DNA of 64,000 nt from Rutidosis leptorrhynchoides (GCF_046630445.1 NC_092334.1:111037001-111101000); one strand, 5' to 3'. Counted from the first letter of the stretch, positions 48,881 to 62,100 are shown. Translations and numbers: made by a program. The notes: generated by a model not told the origin, from the sequence alone.

Positions 48881-51800
48881 ATGGACCGGAGTGAATGGAT
48901 GTACAACATAGGACGCACTAGTATCGAATATATGAAAAGTCTGGATGAATTTATAACTATTGCTGAGACTGATCAATTACAGAAAGGAAACGAAAAAATA
49001 ATCTGTCCTTGTAAAAAATGTTTCAATGGACGGGCCTTCAATGATTCTACCGAAATCAGAAATCATCTTATATTAAACGGATTTATGAGAGGGTACACGT
49101 GTTGGTCTTATCACGGTGAATCATTAGTTGATCATAACCGTGGTGATTCGGGTTCCGATGAAGAAAACGAAGAAGATTCATATGGTAGTGATATGGATCA
49201 TGATAATTTTGAGGCCATGTTCGAAGATATGGAGGATAATGTTGACGGAAAGTATTATGACAAATTCTAACAACTAATCGTTGACTCTGAAAAACCGTTA
49301 TATAATAGTTGTACAAACTTTACTAAACTTTCTGCCGTGATACAACTGTTAAACTTACAAGCGAACAATGGTTGGAGTGACACGAGTTTCACTAGCCTAT
49401 TAGAGTTGTTGCACAAAATGCTCCCCGAAGCTAATGAGTTTCCGGTTTCAACATACCATGCCAAGAAAATTATATGCCCGATGGGATTAGAAATACACAG
49501 AATACATGCATGTCCAAATGATTGTATGCTATACAGGAATGAAGACGAAAACCATCATGAATGTAAAGTATGTGGTACATCTAGGTATAAAAGTGGAAAA
49601 CCAACCGAAGATGATAATGATGTGACAGAAAATGGACCGCCTGCAAAAGTATTGTGGTATTTCCCTATCATACCAAGATTGAAAAGATTATATTCGAATG
49701 CGAAACATGCAAAATTATTACGTTGGCATGCAGAAGAGCGTAAAAAGGATGGAAAATAAGACATGTGGCTGATTCACAACAATGGAAAACTATTGATAAC
49801 AATTTTGAAGAATTTGGGGATGAGATACGAAATATAAGGTTCGGACTCAGTTCAGATGGAATTAATCCTTTCAGAGATAAGAGTAGTCGCCATAGCACTT
49901 GGCCTATCCTGTTATGCATTTACAACCTTCCATCTTGGCTATGTATGAAACGAAAATACATAATGAGGTCTCTTTTAATTGAAGGCCCAAAACAGCCTGG
50001 AAACGACATTGATGTATATTTGCAACCCTTGATTGATGACATGAAGCAACTATGGGATACCGGGGTACAAGTATATGATGCATACAAGAAAGAGTACTTC
50101 TTACTACGAGCAATGATTTTTAGCACCATTAACGATTTTCCAGCCCTTGGTAATTTGTCTGGATATAGTACGAAAGGAAAAAAGGCATGTTACGTTTGTG
50201 AGGAAAATACTTACTCGACATGGTTGGCAAATTGTTAGAAACTGGCATTTATGGGACATCGAAGAGATCTTGATGCGAATCACCCGTATCGCTTACGAGA
50301 TGACTTATTTGATGGTACTGTAGAGACAAGCGTGCGACCGCCACCTTTGGATGGAGAAAGTACACTATCCAAATTTGCTAATATAAATGTTGTGTTTGGA
50401 AAAACCGGTAGAGGACCTCCGAAAGGTTTGTGGAAAAAGATATCTATATTTTGGGAATTGCCTTATTGTAAGCATTTGCGCGTCCGACATTGTCTCGATG
50501 TTATGCATATCAAGAAAAATGTTTGTGAAAGTTTGGTAGGGTTACTTTTGAACATTCCTGGTAAAACAAAAGATGGAATTAAGGTTCGAAAGGACATGGA
50601 AGCAATAAAAATCAGACCAGAGCTAACACCTAAAGACATACCTGGATGGTCCACCAAGTATCTTCCGCCAGCCTGTTATACCATGTCGAAGGTCGAGAAA
50701 ACTAAATTTTGCCAATGTTTATATGATGTTAAGGTTCCAACAGGTTATTCGGCTAACATTAGGAAGTTGGTATCAATGAAAGATTTGAAGTTACTTGGTA
50801 TGAAGTCACATGACTGTCATGTACTAATGACTCAGATGATTCCTGTTGCAATTCGTGGAATTTTACCCAAACGCATACGACACACAATAACAAAACTATG
50901 TTTATTTTTTAACATGATTCATTCGAAGGTGATTGATCCTGCGGTGTTGGATGATTATCAAAGAGATATTATACTCACTCTTTGCGAACTTGAGATGTAT
51001 TTTCCACCTTTTTTCTTTGATGTCATGGTTCACTTGGTATCTCACATTGTCGGAGAAATCAAGGAATGCGGTCCAGTTTTCTTACATTACATGTATCCAT
51101 TCGAAAGATATGGGTATCTTAAAAGGGTATGTAAGGAACCACAATCGACCAGAAGGTAGTATTATTGAAGGATATGCTTCCGAAGAGGTGATTAACTTCT
51201 GTACAGACTATATGGTTGAGATTAAAAGTGTCGGGATTCCACAAAGTCGACATGAAGGTAGACTTTCTGGTCAAGGGACACTTGGGCGCAAAGTGGGATT
51301 TCCAAAAAATGTTGATGGTATACATGAGGCACATTTTACAGTGTTACATCACACTACATGTATTGATCTGTACATACAGGAGCACCAGTCGTTGTTAGGA
51401 CGAGATAACCGTCATAAGAGCGCAACAAGGTTGGCTAAAGAACATAAAAGCACATTTTCAGAATGGTTGAAAGACAAAGTTAGGAGCGCACTTCCAAATG
51501 TTGATAAAACAATAGAAGATTTAGCATCCGGGCCTAGAAATGTGGTAACATACCAAGGCTATGAGATTAATGGGTATACATTTCACACCAAAAAATAAGA
51601 TGATAAGGGTATGACACAAAATAGAGGAGTGACGGTGATAGCCTCTTCGACTCAAGTAACCATTGTTAATCGTGAAGAAAGATCAAAGATCGCTAAAGAC
51701 TCTTATTATGGTGTTATTCAAGAGATATGGGAATTAGATTATGGTTCGGTCAGTATACCCCTGTTCAAGTGTAAGTGGGTTAATAATCAAAGTGTTAAGA

Positions 51801-52108
51801 TAGATGAAGATGGTTTTACAACGGTTAATCTATCCACTAATAGCTACATGTCAGAACCATTCGTTTTAGCAAAACTAGTTACACAAGTGTTTTTTATCAC
51901 GGACAACACTAACAGTAGATGTCACGTGGTTATATACGGAAAACGAAGGATTGTTGGTGTTGAAGATGTTGTCGATGAGGAAGAATACGATCAATTTGAC
52001 GAGTTACCTCCATTTTCAGTCGGTGTTGCACCTATGAATGAAGTTATTCAAAATGATATATACTTGAGGCAAGACCACCAAGAAGGAGACGAGGTCCAAG
52101 ATACATGA
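48881..52108 (+). pseudogene. CACTA TNP2-type transposase, five disabling breaks
   Basis: Domains in order: transposase-associated domain (48881-49120; MDRSEWMYN, CPCKKCFN); transposase_21/TNP2 core (about 49330-50640), with ACPNDCMLYR, WHAEERKKDGK, LPSWLCMKRKYIM, GNDIDVYLQPLIDD and DVMHIKKNVCESLVG; DUF4218-like segment (about 50700-51330), with SHDCHVLMTQ and ELEMYFPPFFFDVM; DUF4216-like C-terminus (about 51690-52000). Breaks: TAA at 49268-49270, a frameshift near 49755, TAG at 50236-50238, a frameshift near 51125, and TAA at 51596-51598. It is the catalytic transposase of the CACTA element and cannot be functional in this copy. The order of domains is otherwise complete. Confidence 0.88.
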
Positions 52109-52601
52109 AGTTATTCAAAATTTATAGATTTTTTTAAAAATAGTTTTACGTATTATTTATTCATTTTATTAGGTGTAACACTTAATATTTTATATATTTA
52201 ATTATAACTATACACTTATACACTTATTATTATTATTTTTATTTATCATAGTTATATTAAATTCTTGTTCAAGAACAGGGGAAACAAATTAGGAACTTGG
52301 GAAAATTTTATACCCTCTATAATTTAACACTACCGCCATGATTCTCCTATATACTCGCTCCAAAAATTTCAAACCGGCCTCAAATCCCTCCATCGATCCA
52401 TCAATATTCAACCGTAATAATCCAAAGTTTCAATCAAAAACCGCCATACTATTTTCCTGCTTGTGTCTGATGCTCCAAAACTTCTTCAATTCGCAATTAG
52501 TAACCGTCAATTTATCAATTGGATTGCTTCCAAAACGAAATTGCTGCTTCAATTGGAACGAGCTACATAAACCCTAAAACTCTCTACTGCAACTAAAAAT
52601 C
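52109..52601 (+). other. Spacer and 5' leader of a downstream CACTA-internal gene
   Basis: A/T-rich spacer to about 52300, then a pyrimidine- and CCA-rich leader ending in AACTCTCTACTGCAAC. A telo-box-like AAACCCTAAAA is at about 52568-52579, just before the ATG. Confidence 0.4.
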
Positions 52602-52932
52602 ATGGTACGTGTATTCATATAATGCATATGTATTTGGTTCCAATAAAACTGTTCTTAATGGTATGAATGTTACATTTGTTTTAGTATTGTATTTGGTTTG
52701 TTTCACTGTTGTATATTTGCAGAATCATAGTTAGAGTAATAGGGATGTGCAGAATCATAGTTAGAGTAATAGGGATGTGCAGAATCATAGTTAGAGTAAT
52801 AGGGATATGCTGAATCATTGATATTAATGTTACACTGGTTTTACTGTTGTATTTGTTATATATACAGAATCAAAACAATAACAATGATAATGATATGGGT
52901 GGGACCCAACAACCACAAAGGAAGAAAACCAA
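52602..52932 (+). pseudogene. Start of a third gene, cut by element E
   Basis: ATG at 52602 is followed at once by a donor (GTACGT). An acceptor TATATACAG lies at 52859-52867. The next exon (52868-52932) continues in phase 0 with an Asn/Asp/Gln-rich start and a RKK basic patch. It is interrupted at 52932 by the LTR of element E. Asn-rich N-termini are common in CACTA TNP1-like proteins, so this may be a second such gene, downstream of TNP2 as in canonical elements. A captured host gene is an alternative. The intron contains three 30-bp repeats. Confidence 0.4.
52721..52810 (+). repeat. 30-bp unit in three tandem copies
   Basis: The unit AGAATCATAGTTAGAGTAAT plus AGGGATGTGC is repeated at 52721, 52751 and 52781. 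Each unit is preceded by a TGCAG or ATGC sequence, so the array offers repeated splice-acceptor-like sites inside the intron of the gene at 52602. Confidence 0.9.
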
Positions 52933-53879
52933 TGAAGCGACCCGTCCTAATCCATCTGGACGAAGTCATCAACATTTGGTTCCATTGCGAGCTACTATCC
53001 TAAGTATGCCATGAACGACTCCATGTAATATGAACAAATGCACAACGGAAGATTTCTTTCATACCTGAGAATAAACATGCTTCAAAGTGTCAACCAAAAG
53101 GTTGGTGAGTTCATAGGTTTATTATAATAAATAATTCCATAATTTTAATAGACCACAAGATTTCATTTTTCATAATCAATTTGTGCAGGTCTGCTCACTG
53201 CTATAAAATCATTCATATGGATTGAGCACCTGGTAACCGACATTAACAAGATGCATATAGAATATCCCCATCATTTCGGGACATCCTTCAGACATGATAA
53301 TTTCGAAGTACTAAAGCATCTGCAACAATGGATGGGGCTTATTGGGCCCAATAGATCTATCTTTAGGATTCGCGTTAATTAGTAGACTTGTTTACTAATT
53401 ATTAGGCTACCAAGCTAAAAGGGGCATATTCGATTTCGATCATTCAACCATAGAATGTAGTTTCAATTATTTGTGTCTATTTCGTCAAACATTTATAAAA
53501 GCGGATGTATTCTCAGTCCTAAAAATATATATTGCAAAACCATTTAAAAAGGGAGTAATGAAACTCACGATACGATATTTTGTAGTAAAAATATTCATGC
53601 GACGGAACTGAACAATGCAGGGTTGACCCGGATTCACGAACCTATATCATTTATATATATATATATATATTAACACATATAATTGTAATCGAACAATTTA
53701 TATATTATTAGTGATATAAGTGTTATCTTAATAAATTATATGTTTTGTTAATAACTTAATTAAATGTATTTATTTTATATACTTTAAATAAATAAAAATA
53801 TTATTATAGTTTAGTTAAGTATATTTTTATATGACAATTTTTTATTGTAGTAATGATAATAATATTAATAGCAATATTG

Positions 53880-53963
<84 letters not shown>

Positions 53964-54148
53964 TGGTTTTTATAAAAATAATAATGATACTAGTAATAAC
54001 AAAAATGATAATCATAATAATAATAGTAATAATTTTAATAATAACGATAATTTCAATACTAATGATAATAATAAAAAAATGATAATTTTAATAATAATGA
54101 TAACTTTAATAGTAATGATACCTTTAATAAAAATGATAATTTTACTAC

Positions 54149-54204
<56 letters not shown>

Positions 54205-55885
54205 AAGTTGTACTAGTATTAGTTTTTACAATAAAAATAATAATATTGATAATAATACTTTAATACTATAATACTTAATAATATTACATATTAATAATAA
54301 TATTAATGTTATTAATAATAATATTTCATTATAGTTATATTTATGTTAATATTTAATTTTAATAATAATACTTATACTTATATTAATAATAAAAATAATA
54401 ATTTTTACTGTAATATGCATCAGTAAACTCAGGAAAAATAAATGTTGTCGCTTGGAATCGAACCTGCGTCACCTAGAAAGTGGATGATAGCGTTTAACCA
54501 TGCGGGTTGTCTTGATTTTCTGATATATATTGCAATCATAACTTTAAAATCCTTCGATTCTATTTTAATAAATCTAATAATAATAATATAGATAGATATA
54601 GATATAGATAATATTAATATTAATATTAATATATAATAATATTTATACCTAAAAAGAAAACGTGTGGGGTTTATTGAAGAAAGAAAACAGGTCGATCCTA
54701 AACCTTTATCATTGTTGATCGTTTCATCACCAATCCTTATCACAACAGTACCATCATAATAATCGTTACCATGTTTTTGTTCATCATCATCATCTTCTCT
54801 TCTCTTTATAATCATCATAATCGTTATCGTCATCATCAATCATCACCCTTTGTCGAGTAGTAGTAGCAGCAGTTTAACAACTCGGCTGCAAACAGAAAAT
54901 AGGAATAGGTACATCAGCTAGGATTTTTCAATGGTCTTCATCTGTGGTTTACGACTGAACAGAAACAGAAGTAACAGATGGATTGATGATGATGGTTTGA
55001 TGGGGGTTTAACGATTGTATCTTGCTGTTCCAGAAACATATTAAACGAAACAACAGTAGTTCACGATGATGGTTGTGGTTGATCGAAACAGAAAACTCAT
55101 GGTCTTATTGTTCGACAGAAAAACAGATACACAAATATTCGTAAGAAGCTTTGGTGATCGGAGATGGAGTTTTCCGGCTGCAACAAGGAGACGGACCATA
55201 ACAGTAATAGTTGCAAGTTCTTACTTGGCGTTTGGTTTTTCGAATATAGAATAGGAAGATGGATTAACTTGCAGATAGTTGTTTGATGATTGTTAATGGC
55301 GGTGGTGACCAGCTGTAAAGACAGCCACTTCATCATCATTGTTTCGTTAGGCTTTGAGTTGGGATTCAATTTAAAACAGAAAAGAAAGCGTAGCATCACA
55401 ATAGCAGTTATTAAGGATGATGATGGTGATTGTTGTAATATGGTGGGTGTTCTTGGTTACAAAAATAGGAAATAAAAACGCTGTGGTAGCAGTTTAATTG
55501 GGTTGTTTGGTGACGGTTTACAACACAGAAGAGAGAGGTAGATGAGAGGGAGAGAGGTGGCGAGATTTTTGTGGGTTCACGGTGGTGTTTCAAGTTGGTG
55601 ACTCTCGGTGATCGTATACGAGTGTGGTGGGTTTATGGTGAAGGTGGTGAAGGTCGTGGTGGTTTTGATGAACAATTAAGATGATGAACCTGTAAATTGT
55701 TTTTCGTTGTGGTGGATGATCTTGTATGTGTAATTATTATCTCGTTTCTGAAATCAAGTTGTGATGACAATCATAAAATGTAGAGAATGATAATTTGAAG
55801 TTATGTTGATCTCCTTTGGCCTCTTCCCACTTCCTTATATAATTAAACAAGAATCAATTATTAAATATTCTTTAACTTGCTGTAG
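52933..55885 (-). repeat. Element E: partial LTR related to element C
   Basis: It begins TGAAGCGACCCGTCC, the reverse complement of the C LTR end, and follows the C LTR 3' module for about 600 bp on the minus strand. It then holds a (TA)n run, (AAT)n tracts (53880-53962 and 54149-54201), a tRNA-like block (54440-54515) and a CACC-rich leader on the minus strand. A TATA box on the minus strand (TATATAAGG, about 55835-55843) marks its promoter. The LTR start is not reached because Athila B inserted at 55886. Confidence 0.82.
54440..54515 (-). other. tRNA-like block with B box in the E LTR
   Basis: On the minus strand GGTTCGATTCC (54454-54464) is a perfect B box. GCATGGTTAAACG (about 54491-54503) aligns with the A-box-like segment of the C LTR block. 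As in C, TTATTTTT and (TTA)n sequence follow. No full tRNA fold can be drawn. Confidence 0.5.
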
Positions 55886-57874
55886 TGATGTCGAACGAGG
55901 TGTATATAAAATAGTTATTATTTTACTAGGAAAACACTATTAAATATGATACAATTTTACACAAGATATTTATTTATTTATAGAATGGATATACTTAAAC
56001 CTTGCTACAACACTTATAGGCAGTGTACCTAATCGTACAGTAGTGTAGTTTTTAGTAAGTCCGGTTCGTTCCACAGGGAAATCTTTGAACAAAGCTCAAC
56101 GCTATATTAGTTTACTTTTATAAAAATACAAATATATATATAAGTAATATTATTGTTATAAAGGGGGGTTTTTACCGTTTAATGACCGGTTTGTCGATTT
56201 TAAAACTTTAGTCGCAGTTAAAACCTAATGTAAAATATAAAATAAATACAAGACTTAAATTAAAGCGTAAAGTAAATAACGATAATGAAATTGCGAATAA
56301 TAAAAGTGCGATAAAATAAACTTGCGATAATTAAAAAGTACGATAATTAAAAGTGCGATAAAATAAAATAAATAAAAGTGCGATAATTAGAAGTGCAATT
56401 AAATATAAAATAAAGGAAATTAAATATGAAATAAAAGAATTATGCTTATTTAAACTTCCGTAATCATGATGTTTGACGTGTTGATTTTAGTTTTATGCCC
56501 ATGGGTTAATTGTCCTTTGTCCTGGATTATTTAATATGTCCGTCTGGTTTTTGTCCATAACATTCCATCAGTCATAAATATAAATTGCAAGTGTCCTTGT
56601 CAAATTATTATTATACCCGAAGATAAATATTCTAACTAATTGGGGATTCGAATTGTAACAAGGTTTTAATACTTTGTTTAATGAATACACCAGGTTATCG
56701 ACTGCGTGTAAACCAAGGTTTTACTACTTTGTTAACAATTACACCAATTACCCTTGAATGTAATTTCACCCCTGTTTTAATTATTCTAGTGGCTATTAAT
56801 CCATTCCCGTGTCCGGTTAAATGAACGATTATTCGTACATATAAATACCCCGCCCATCGTGTCCGATCGAGTGTATATGGTAATTTATAGGGACGCCCAA
56901 TTGTAAATCTTTATATTAACATTAACAAATTTTCATTTAGTTAAACAAATATAAAGCCCATTAATAGCCCATAGTCTAATTTCCACAAGTGTCGTTCTTT
57001 TGTCCAAACCCCAATTATGGTACAAAGCCCAATTACCCAATTTTAGTAATTAGCCCAACATCATGATTACTTCGTTTTAAATAAGCATAATAATAACTTA
57101 GCTACGAGACATTAATGTAAAAAGGTTGAACATAACTTACAATGATTAAAAATAGCGTAGCGTTACACGGACAGAATTTCGACTTACACCCTTACAACAT
57201 TCGCTAACATACCCTTATTATTAGGATTTAAAATTAAAATTAAAATTAAAATATAAATTATATATATATATATATTACTCGTATGAATGAGAAGAAAAAA
57301 GATATGAAATTTGATCAGAATTCGGTTGGCTTTATAGCCAGAGTTGAAAATTGGGGCTCCGCGACTCGCGGCAAAATGCCCTTAAAACTCCGCGAGTCGC
57401 GGAGATGCATTTACAGCTCACACCCTTGGAGTTTCTTGCTGCCGACGGTTTTTAATATATATATATATAATATATATATAATTAATATAATTAATTATAT
57501 ATTATATTATATTTATATACATAGTTAACTTGTAATTTTTAGTCCGTTGCGTCGAGCGTTAAGAGTTGACTCTAGTCCCGGTTCCGGATTTTCGAACGTC
57601 CTCGCGTACAATTTAATATCTTGTACTTTGCGTTTTGAATCTTGTACTTTTGTAATTTCGAGACGTTTCTTATCAATAATTGGAACCTTTTCGATTGTCT
57701 TTTGTACTTTTGAGCTTTTTGGTCGTTTGCGTCTTCAATTCGTCGAATCTGTCTTTTGTCTTCACCTTTTATTATTTAAACGAATATCACTTGTAAATAG
57801 AACAATTGCAACTAAAAGCTTGTCTTTCTTGAGGAATAATGCTATGAAATATATGTTCGTTTTTAGCATTATCA
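55886..57874 (-). repeat. Athila B 3' LTR (1989 bp)
   Basis: It has the same edges as the LTR of copy A (minus strand TGATAATGC to CGACATCA) and high identity throughout, with small indels in the GCGATAA-rich part and the TA-rich part. On its right side comes AGTGTGGGAATATT (minus strand), the plus-strand priming tract. Confidence 0.93.
57330..57404 (-). promoter_or_regulatory. Athila B LTR core promoter: TATA box and palindrome pair
   Basis: The minus strand TATAAAG is at 57330-57336. CCGCGACTCGCGG (57359-57371) lies 22 bp upstream, exactly as in copy A, and CTCCGCGAGTCGCGGAG is at 57388-57404. Spacers and flanks differ more than the palindromes do. Confidence 0.7.
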
Positions 57875-59947
57875 AATATTCCCACACTTGAGCGTTGCTT
57901 GTCCTCAAGCAATATTGTCTTGAAATACTAGAATCACTTCTTTATTCTTCACACTTTGTACATCAGTGATTTCTATACGGCGGTATAAACAATGGTAGTA
58001 ACGATATGGTTTACAGTCCCACATGACTATAAAAATTTAGATCCATTAAGGAAATTGGATCTTTATGAAAACATTTGATCTTTTGAAAATTAAATCTAGT
58101 TTTTTACCCTAGATAAGTTTTCCGGAATAACCCTTTACCGGTGTTTGCAAAATATTTTTGTGGGTTTGGTGGGTTTCAGATTTGAAAATTTTAGCTCAAA
58201 ACTTGCGGTTTTGTGTCACCCACTTGCTAACCTTGTATTTGGAAAGCAACACGTCCAGTTTACTTGTCCCGTATATTACCTTTCGGCAAACTACCGTCCG
58301 GTTGTAAAGGAAAGCGTTGAACAAGCAACTGTTAAGGCAATGTCCCGTGACATGCTTTTGATTATGGTCTATAACGTGTCGGACGCAATTACTATCCTTG
58401 GTAGGAGCAATAGTAAAGCTTACCCTTATAATTTGTCGGTTTGACACAAGGTCCTGTCTTTGACCATGTTATGCAACCACCGTTCTTACGGTTGACACCC
58501 GATTTAGTTCAGGTGACCTAATGAATTCCAGGTGAATTCCTAGGATTTTACGTTCAATGGTAATGAACGCATTGAAAATAGGGTTTTCAGAAAACAAATC
58601 GGTTTATAATTTTGATCAAAATATTTTCTCGTTTAAGCTCGAGTTTAGATATCATTGAATTCCATGAGTTTGTAATTCTCAATCTTTAAGGTCAATCACT
58701 AGGATTGAGTAATATCAGTCTTAAAAGCTGATTTTTAATCTTTAAGGAGATTATCCTTTCTGGGGATCTGATTCATTAGTCTTATCCAGCTAATTTGCAT
58801 GGTGCCCCCCCATTGTACGAGATAAATCCTTCTCATGGTTAGGATAAATCTGACCACTTGGCGACCTTGTTTAATGCTGAGGTCCGTGGATTTCCTGCTG
58901 ATTTTAGTGATGACTTTTCTAGATTTTTCGTCAACCTACAGCTGGTCTGGACGACAACTTCATGACCTAAATCAAGAAGCGCGTGTCTTTTTCGGAAGAC
59001 TTTACTTCCTTTTAATGATGGAATTGATTCATCGTGTAGATCCATCTCTTCTTTTCTTTCATTGGGTAAAACAGTTTAGTTTAGTCCAAAGCAAAAGTAT
59101 TTTCAGTTATTTGTTACAAATATATGTGACATATGTTTAAAATAACTTGGTAAATTTTCCCACACTTGGCTTTTTATTTTTCTTTTTATCGTCCTCTATT
59201 CCATTTTAAATGAATTTTAACATTTTAGTTTGTTTCTCAATTTATGTCCTTTCCGAGGTAACAATAATTTCGGTGTTAAAACCTAGTTTTATCGTTCATA
59301 AATATGTATAAACATGATTTGAATTCATTTAATTGAAAAATTTTACTAGAATTGGGTAGTCAGTATATAAGACTAGGGCTGTTATTTTTTATCAGAGAGC
59401 ACTAGATTCTAATACAACTACTGCTTTACTAGTATTTTTAATGGTAACCAAGTGTATAAAGTAAAAATTTTAAAATCCGAAAGAATTTAATCCCTTCCCA
59501 CACTTAAGATCTTGCAATGCCCTCATTTGCAAGAAATCAGTAACAATTTAAATTATTGAGGGTGATTTGTGTGAAAATGATTAAATTTTTACCAAAGTTT
59601 CCAAATATATTGGCGTTTGTTTGCTGAATGATAAATGGTGCACATCATTTGTTCATTCCGTCTTGTTGTTATTTCACATGTATTTTGCATCTTGTCGTCA
59701 AAATTAGTTGCTTTTGCTGAACTTAATGCCAGTCTTTGAAAATGCGTTGTTTTACCCTGTTGTGTACATAAGATAAACTGCAAACATATATACATATTTT
59801 TGAAGTTTGGTATATTACCCCACATTCAAAAATTATTAAAATCTAAGAATAAAAGTTAGATAATTATAAAAATGATTACAATATTAACAAAAATATTAAA
59901 TGTATCAATAATTACAAATTACAAAATAATAAAAAATAATAAGTAAA
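57875..59947 (-). other. Athila B 3' non-coding region with priming tract
   Basis: It starts with the tract AGTGTGGGAATATT (57875-57888, minus strand) next to the LTR. A hairpin-capable GCTTGTCCTCAAGC lies at about 57897-57910. Two overlapping frames without recognised domains lie at 58145-58447, one on each strand. The repeated TAATTTCGGT motif occurs once more near 59265. The part from 59283 on matches the left edge of the window. Confidence 0.65.
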
Positions 59948-61969
59948 CTAAGGATGATATTGGTACCAATAGGGGTTCCACGCATAACCATAAGTGCTAT
60001 AGAATGCTTCGGCAGGGTCATACGTAGGATATGGTGGCTGCATCTCTATCGACCAAGGAGGGAAGACGGGTTTCGGTGTAGGAATATAGTTTCTACCTAT
60101 ATGTTGGCAATGCGCTATGATCTGGTTCTGATGAACTTGCCAATCTTCAAATGCTCTCTGTCTAGCATTTTCGTATTCCTGAGAAGCTATAAACCTATGC
60201 ATTTCTTGCATCTCATTCCCCCCTCCTACATTACCTTGTTCCTGGTTTCTCTCCACCTGTGGATGTCTACCATGGTATCGTACTGCGGCGTTATTTTGCC
60301 GCTTCAAAACTTTCGCACCATGGTATACATTTAAACCTATAGTGTCGCGGGGTTCCGGCTCTTCTAGTAATAATCCCCCCCGACTTATATCCACACCGAG
60401 ATATTCACCAATCAAAGTAATAAAAATACCACCTCCTATTATGCTATGTGGACGCATCCCCCGAACCATAGCTGATAAATAATAACCCACACAATATGGT
60501 ATACTTACAGCGCTCTGTGGGTCTCGAATACACATATGGTAAAACAAATCTTGTTCATTTACCTTTTCTTTGTTTTTACCCCTTTGTGTAATCGAATTAG
60601 CTAAAAACCTATGTATTACTCTTAATTCGGCTCTATCTATATCCAAATAAGAGTAGTTTCCCCCTTTGAAACGGTGATGGCTTGTCATTTGACTCCACAC
60701 ACCGTGTGTATCAAAATTCTCATCTATCCTTCTACCGTTTAGTATCAATCCTCTACAATCGGCAGACGCTAATTCCTCAGGCGTATATATACGTAAAGCC
60801 TGAGCCATGTCCAGTAAAGACATGTGGCGCATCGAACCGCCTAACAAAAATCTAATAAAAGAACGATCGGTTAAACTAGCTACCCGATCATTCAACTCTA
60901 TACTACATAACAACTCTTCACACCATACTTTATATACAGGTCTGCGTATGGTGAATAAACATATCCAGTCATTAAAAGAAGAATTACCATACCTCTGTAC
61001 CAGTAATTCCCTAATTGGCCCAGCCAATTCTACAGCTTCTAAGGGTCCCCATTCTATGACCCTTGGTACCTCAACAACCTTGGAATAAAGAGTATGCAAA
61101 CCCCGTTGATATTTTAGATAATCTATCCAAAGTCTGTCAAATCTCAGGTTCGGGTGCAACTGTTCCAAGTGCATATCTGAAAAGGTCATGACTGGATGAG
61201 GTACATCCTGCTTGTAGTAGTTATCTACCTCCTGTTGTTCCAAGTTCTCAGCAGGAGCATGGTGGGCTTGGGATGAAGATTCACCCCTTTCATTCTGCAA
61301 AACACATCAAACACAAATTTTGTGCATCCAAATATGCATTAGTGTCAGCAAAATCATCAATCAAAATAATTACAATGACATTATCAATTTATATCAAACT
61401 TAAGCTTATTTTCACATTTTTATCAAATCTACACTTTTTCAAATAAGCATATACGAAAATTTTCGCCAAGTTCATAAGCATTCAACTCAAATAACATGTC
61501 AAAATAATCATTACTAGCAATCAAACAAGTCTCAAATGGCATTATCTTTCAAAAATCAAGTTCATGAATTTTAGACTTGAAAAAGTCCACTTTAATTCTC
61601 AAAATCATGTTTAGGCTCAAAGTTTGGATCATTTAACTACCTAGACATGTTACACTACTCAATTTAGCAACAATTCATGACAAAAATCGGCCATAACCTG
61701 TTTATATCAAAAAGCCCCAAATTGCTCAAGAACACAAACCCTAGATTATTCAAAATTTGAAGTTTAAGGCTTCTAATCATATTAAACAGCATCAATCTAG
61801 GTTATACAAGCATAATACATAAACAATTTAAGTCTAATTACACTAAAAAGCATCAAAATCAAATTGGGAAAAAATAGCTCAAGAACACCTAATTTCGAAT
61901 TAATGGTGTTTAGGTGTAGAAATTTACCGTTTTTCTTGAGTAATTCTTAGATATCATCCTTCTCAACAT
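59948..61969 (-). CDS. Athila env-position protein, copy B, two exons
   Basis: The main exon (59948-61294) encodes 448 residues, nearly identical to copy A with a 3-residue insertion in the Gln/Glu-rich region. The short ATG exon is 61928-61969, ending before GTAAAT. The acceptor TTTTGCAG is identical. Both junctions are again in phase 0 although the intron (61295-61927) has diverged, with indels. Conservation of the splice plan in two independent copies supports it. No membrane segment is evident, so the env label is positional only. Confidence 0.72.
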
Positions 61970-62100
61970 GATTTTAGCAAAAAATTTGGTGATTAACGGT
62001 TAAAAATTGAGATTTTTGGGGGTGATTTTCGGTGGTTTTCGGGTTCTTTTTCGCTGTTATTTTGGGGTGTTTTTGTGTTTTTGAGTATACTGATCGTTCA

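Larger units (their letters stand above)
30954..52932. mobile_element. CACTA (En/Spm-type) DNA transposon, left end visible, interrupted by element D
   Basis: The left terminus is CACTACTACAAATCGG at 30954, preceded by AAT (a possible 3-bp target duplication). Subterminal repeats follow (30988-31347). After removal of element D (32226-45081 plus one acagc) come a minus-strand TNP1-like pseudogene, a plus-strand TNP2 pseudogene and the beginning of another plus-strand gene. That gene is cut at 52932 by the LTR of element E. I found no matching right terminus in the window, so it must lie beyond the right edge or be lost. Both transposase genes are broken, so the copy is not autonomous. Confidence 0.82.

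Noticed and set aside
52100..52600. Right terminus of the CACTA element near the end of TNP2
   Set aside because: No reverse complement of CACTACTACAAATC and no subterminal repeat array is found here or elsewhere to the right in the window.
55066..55593. Short frames on both strands in the E LTR leader
   Set aside because: Overlapping, in conflicting frames and in CACC/GGTG-rich leader-type sequence. No domain.
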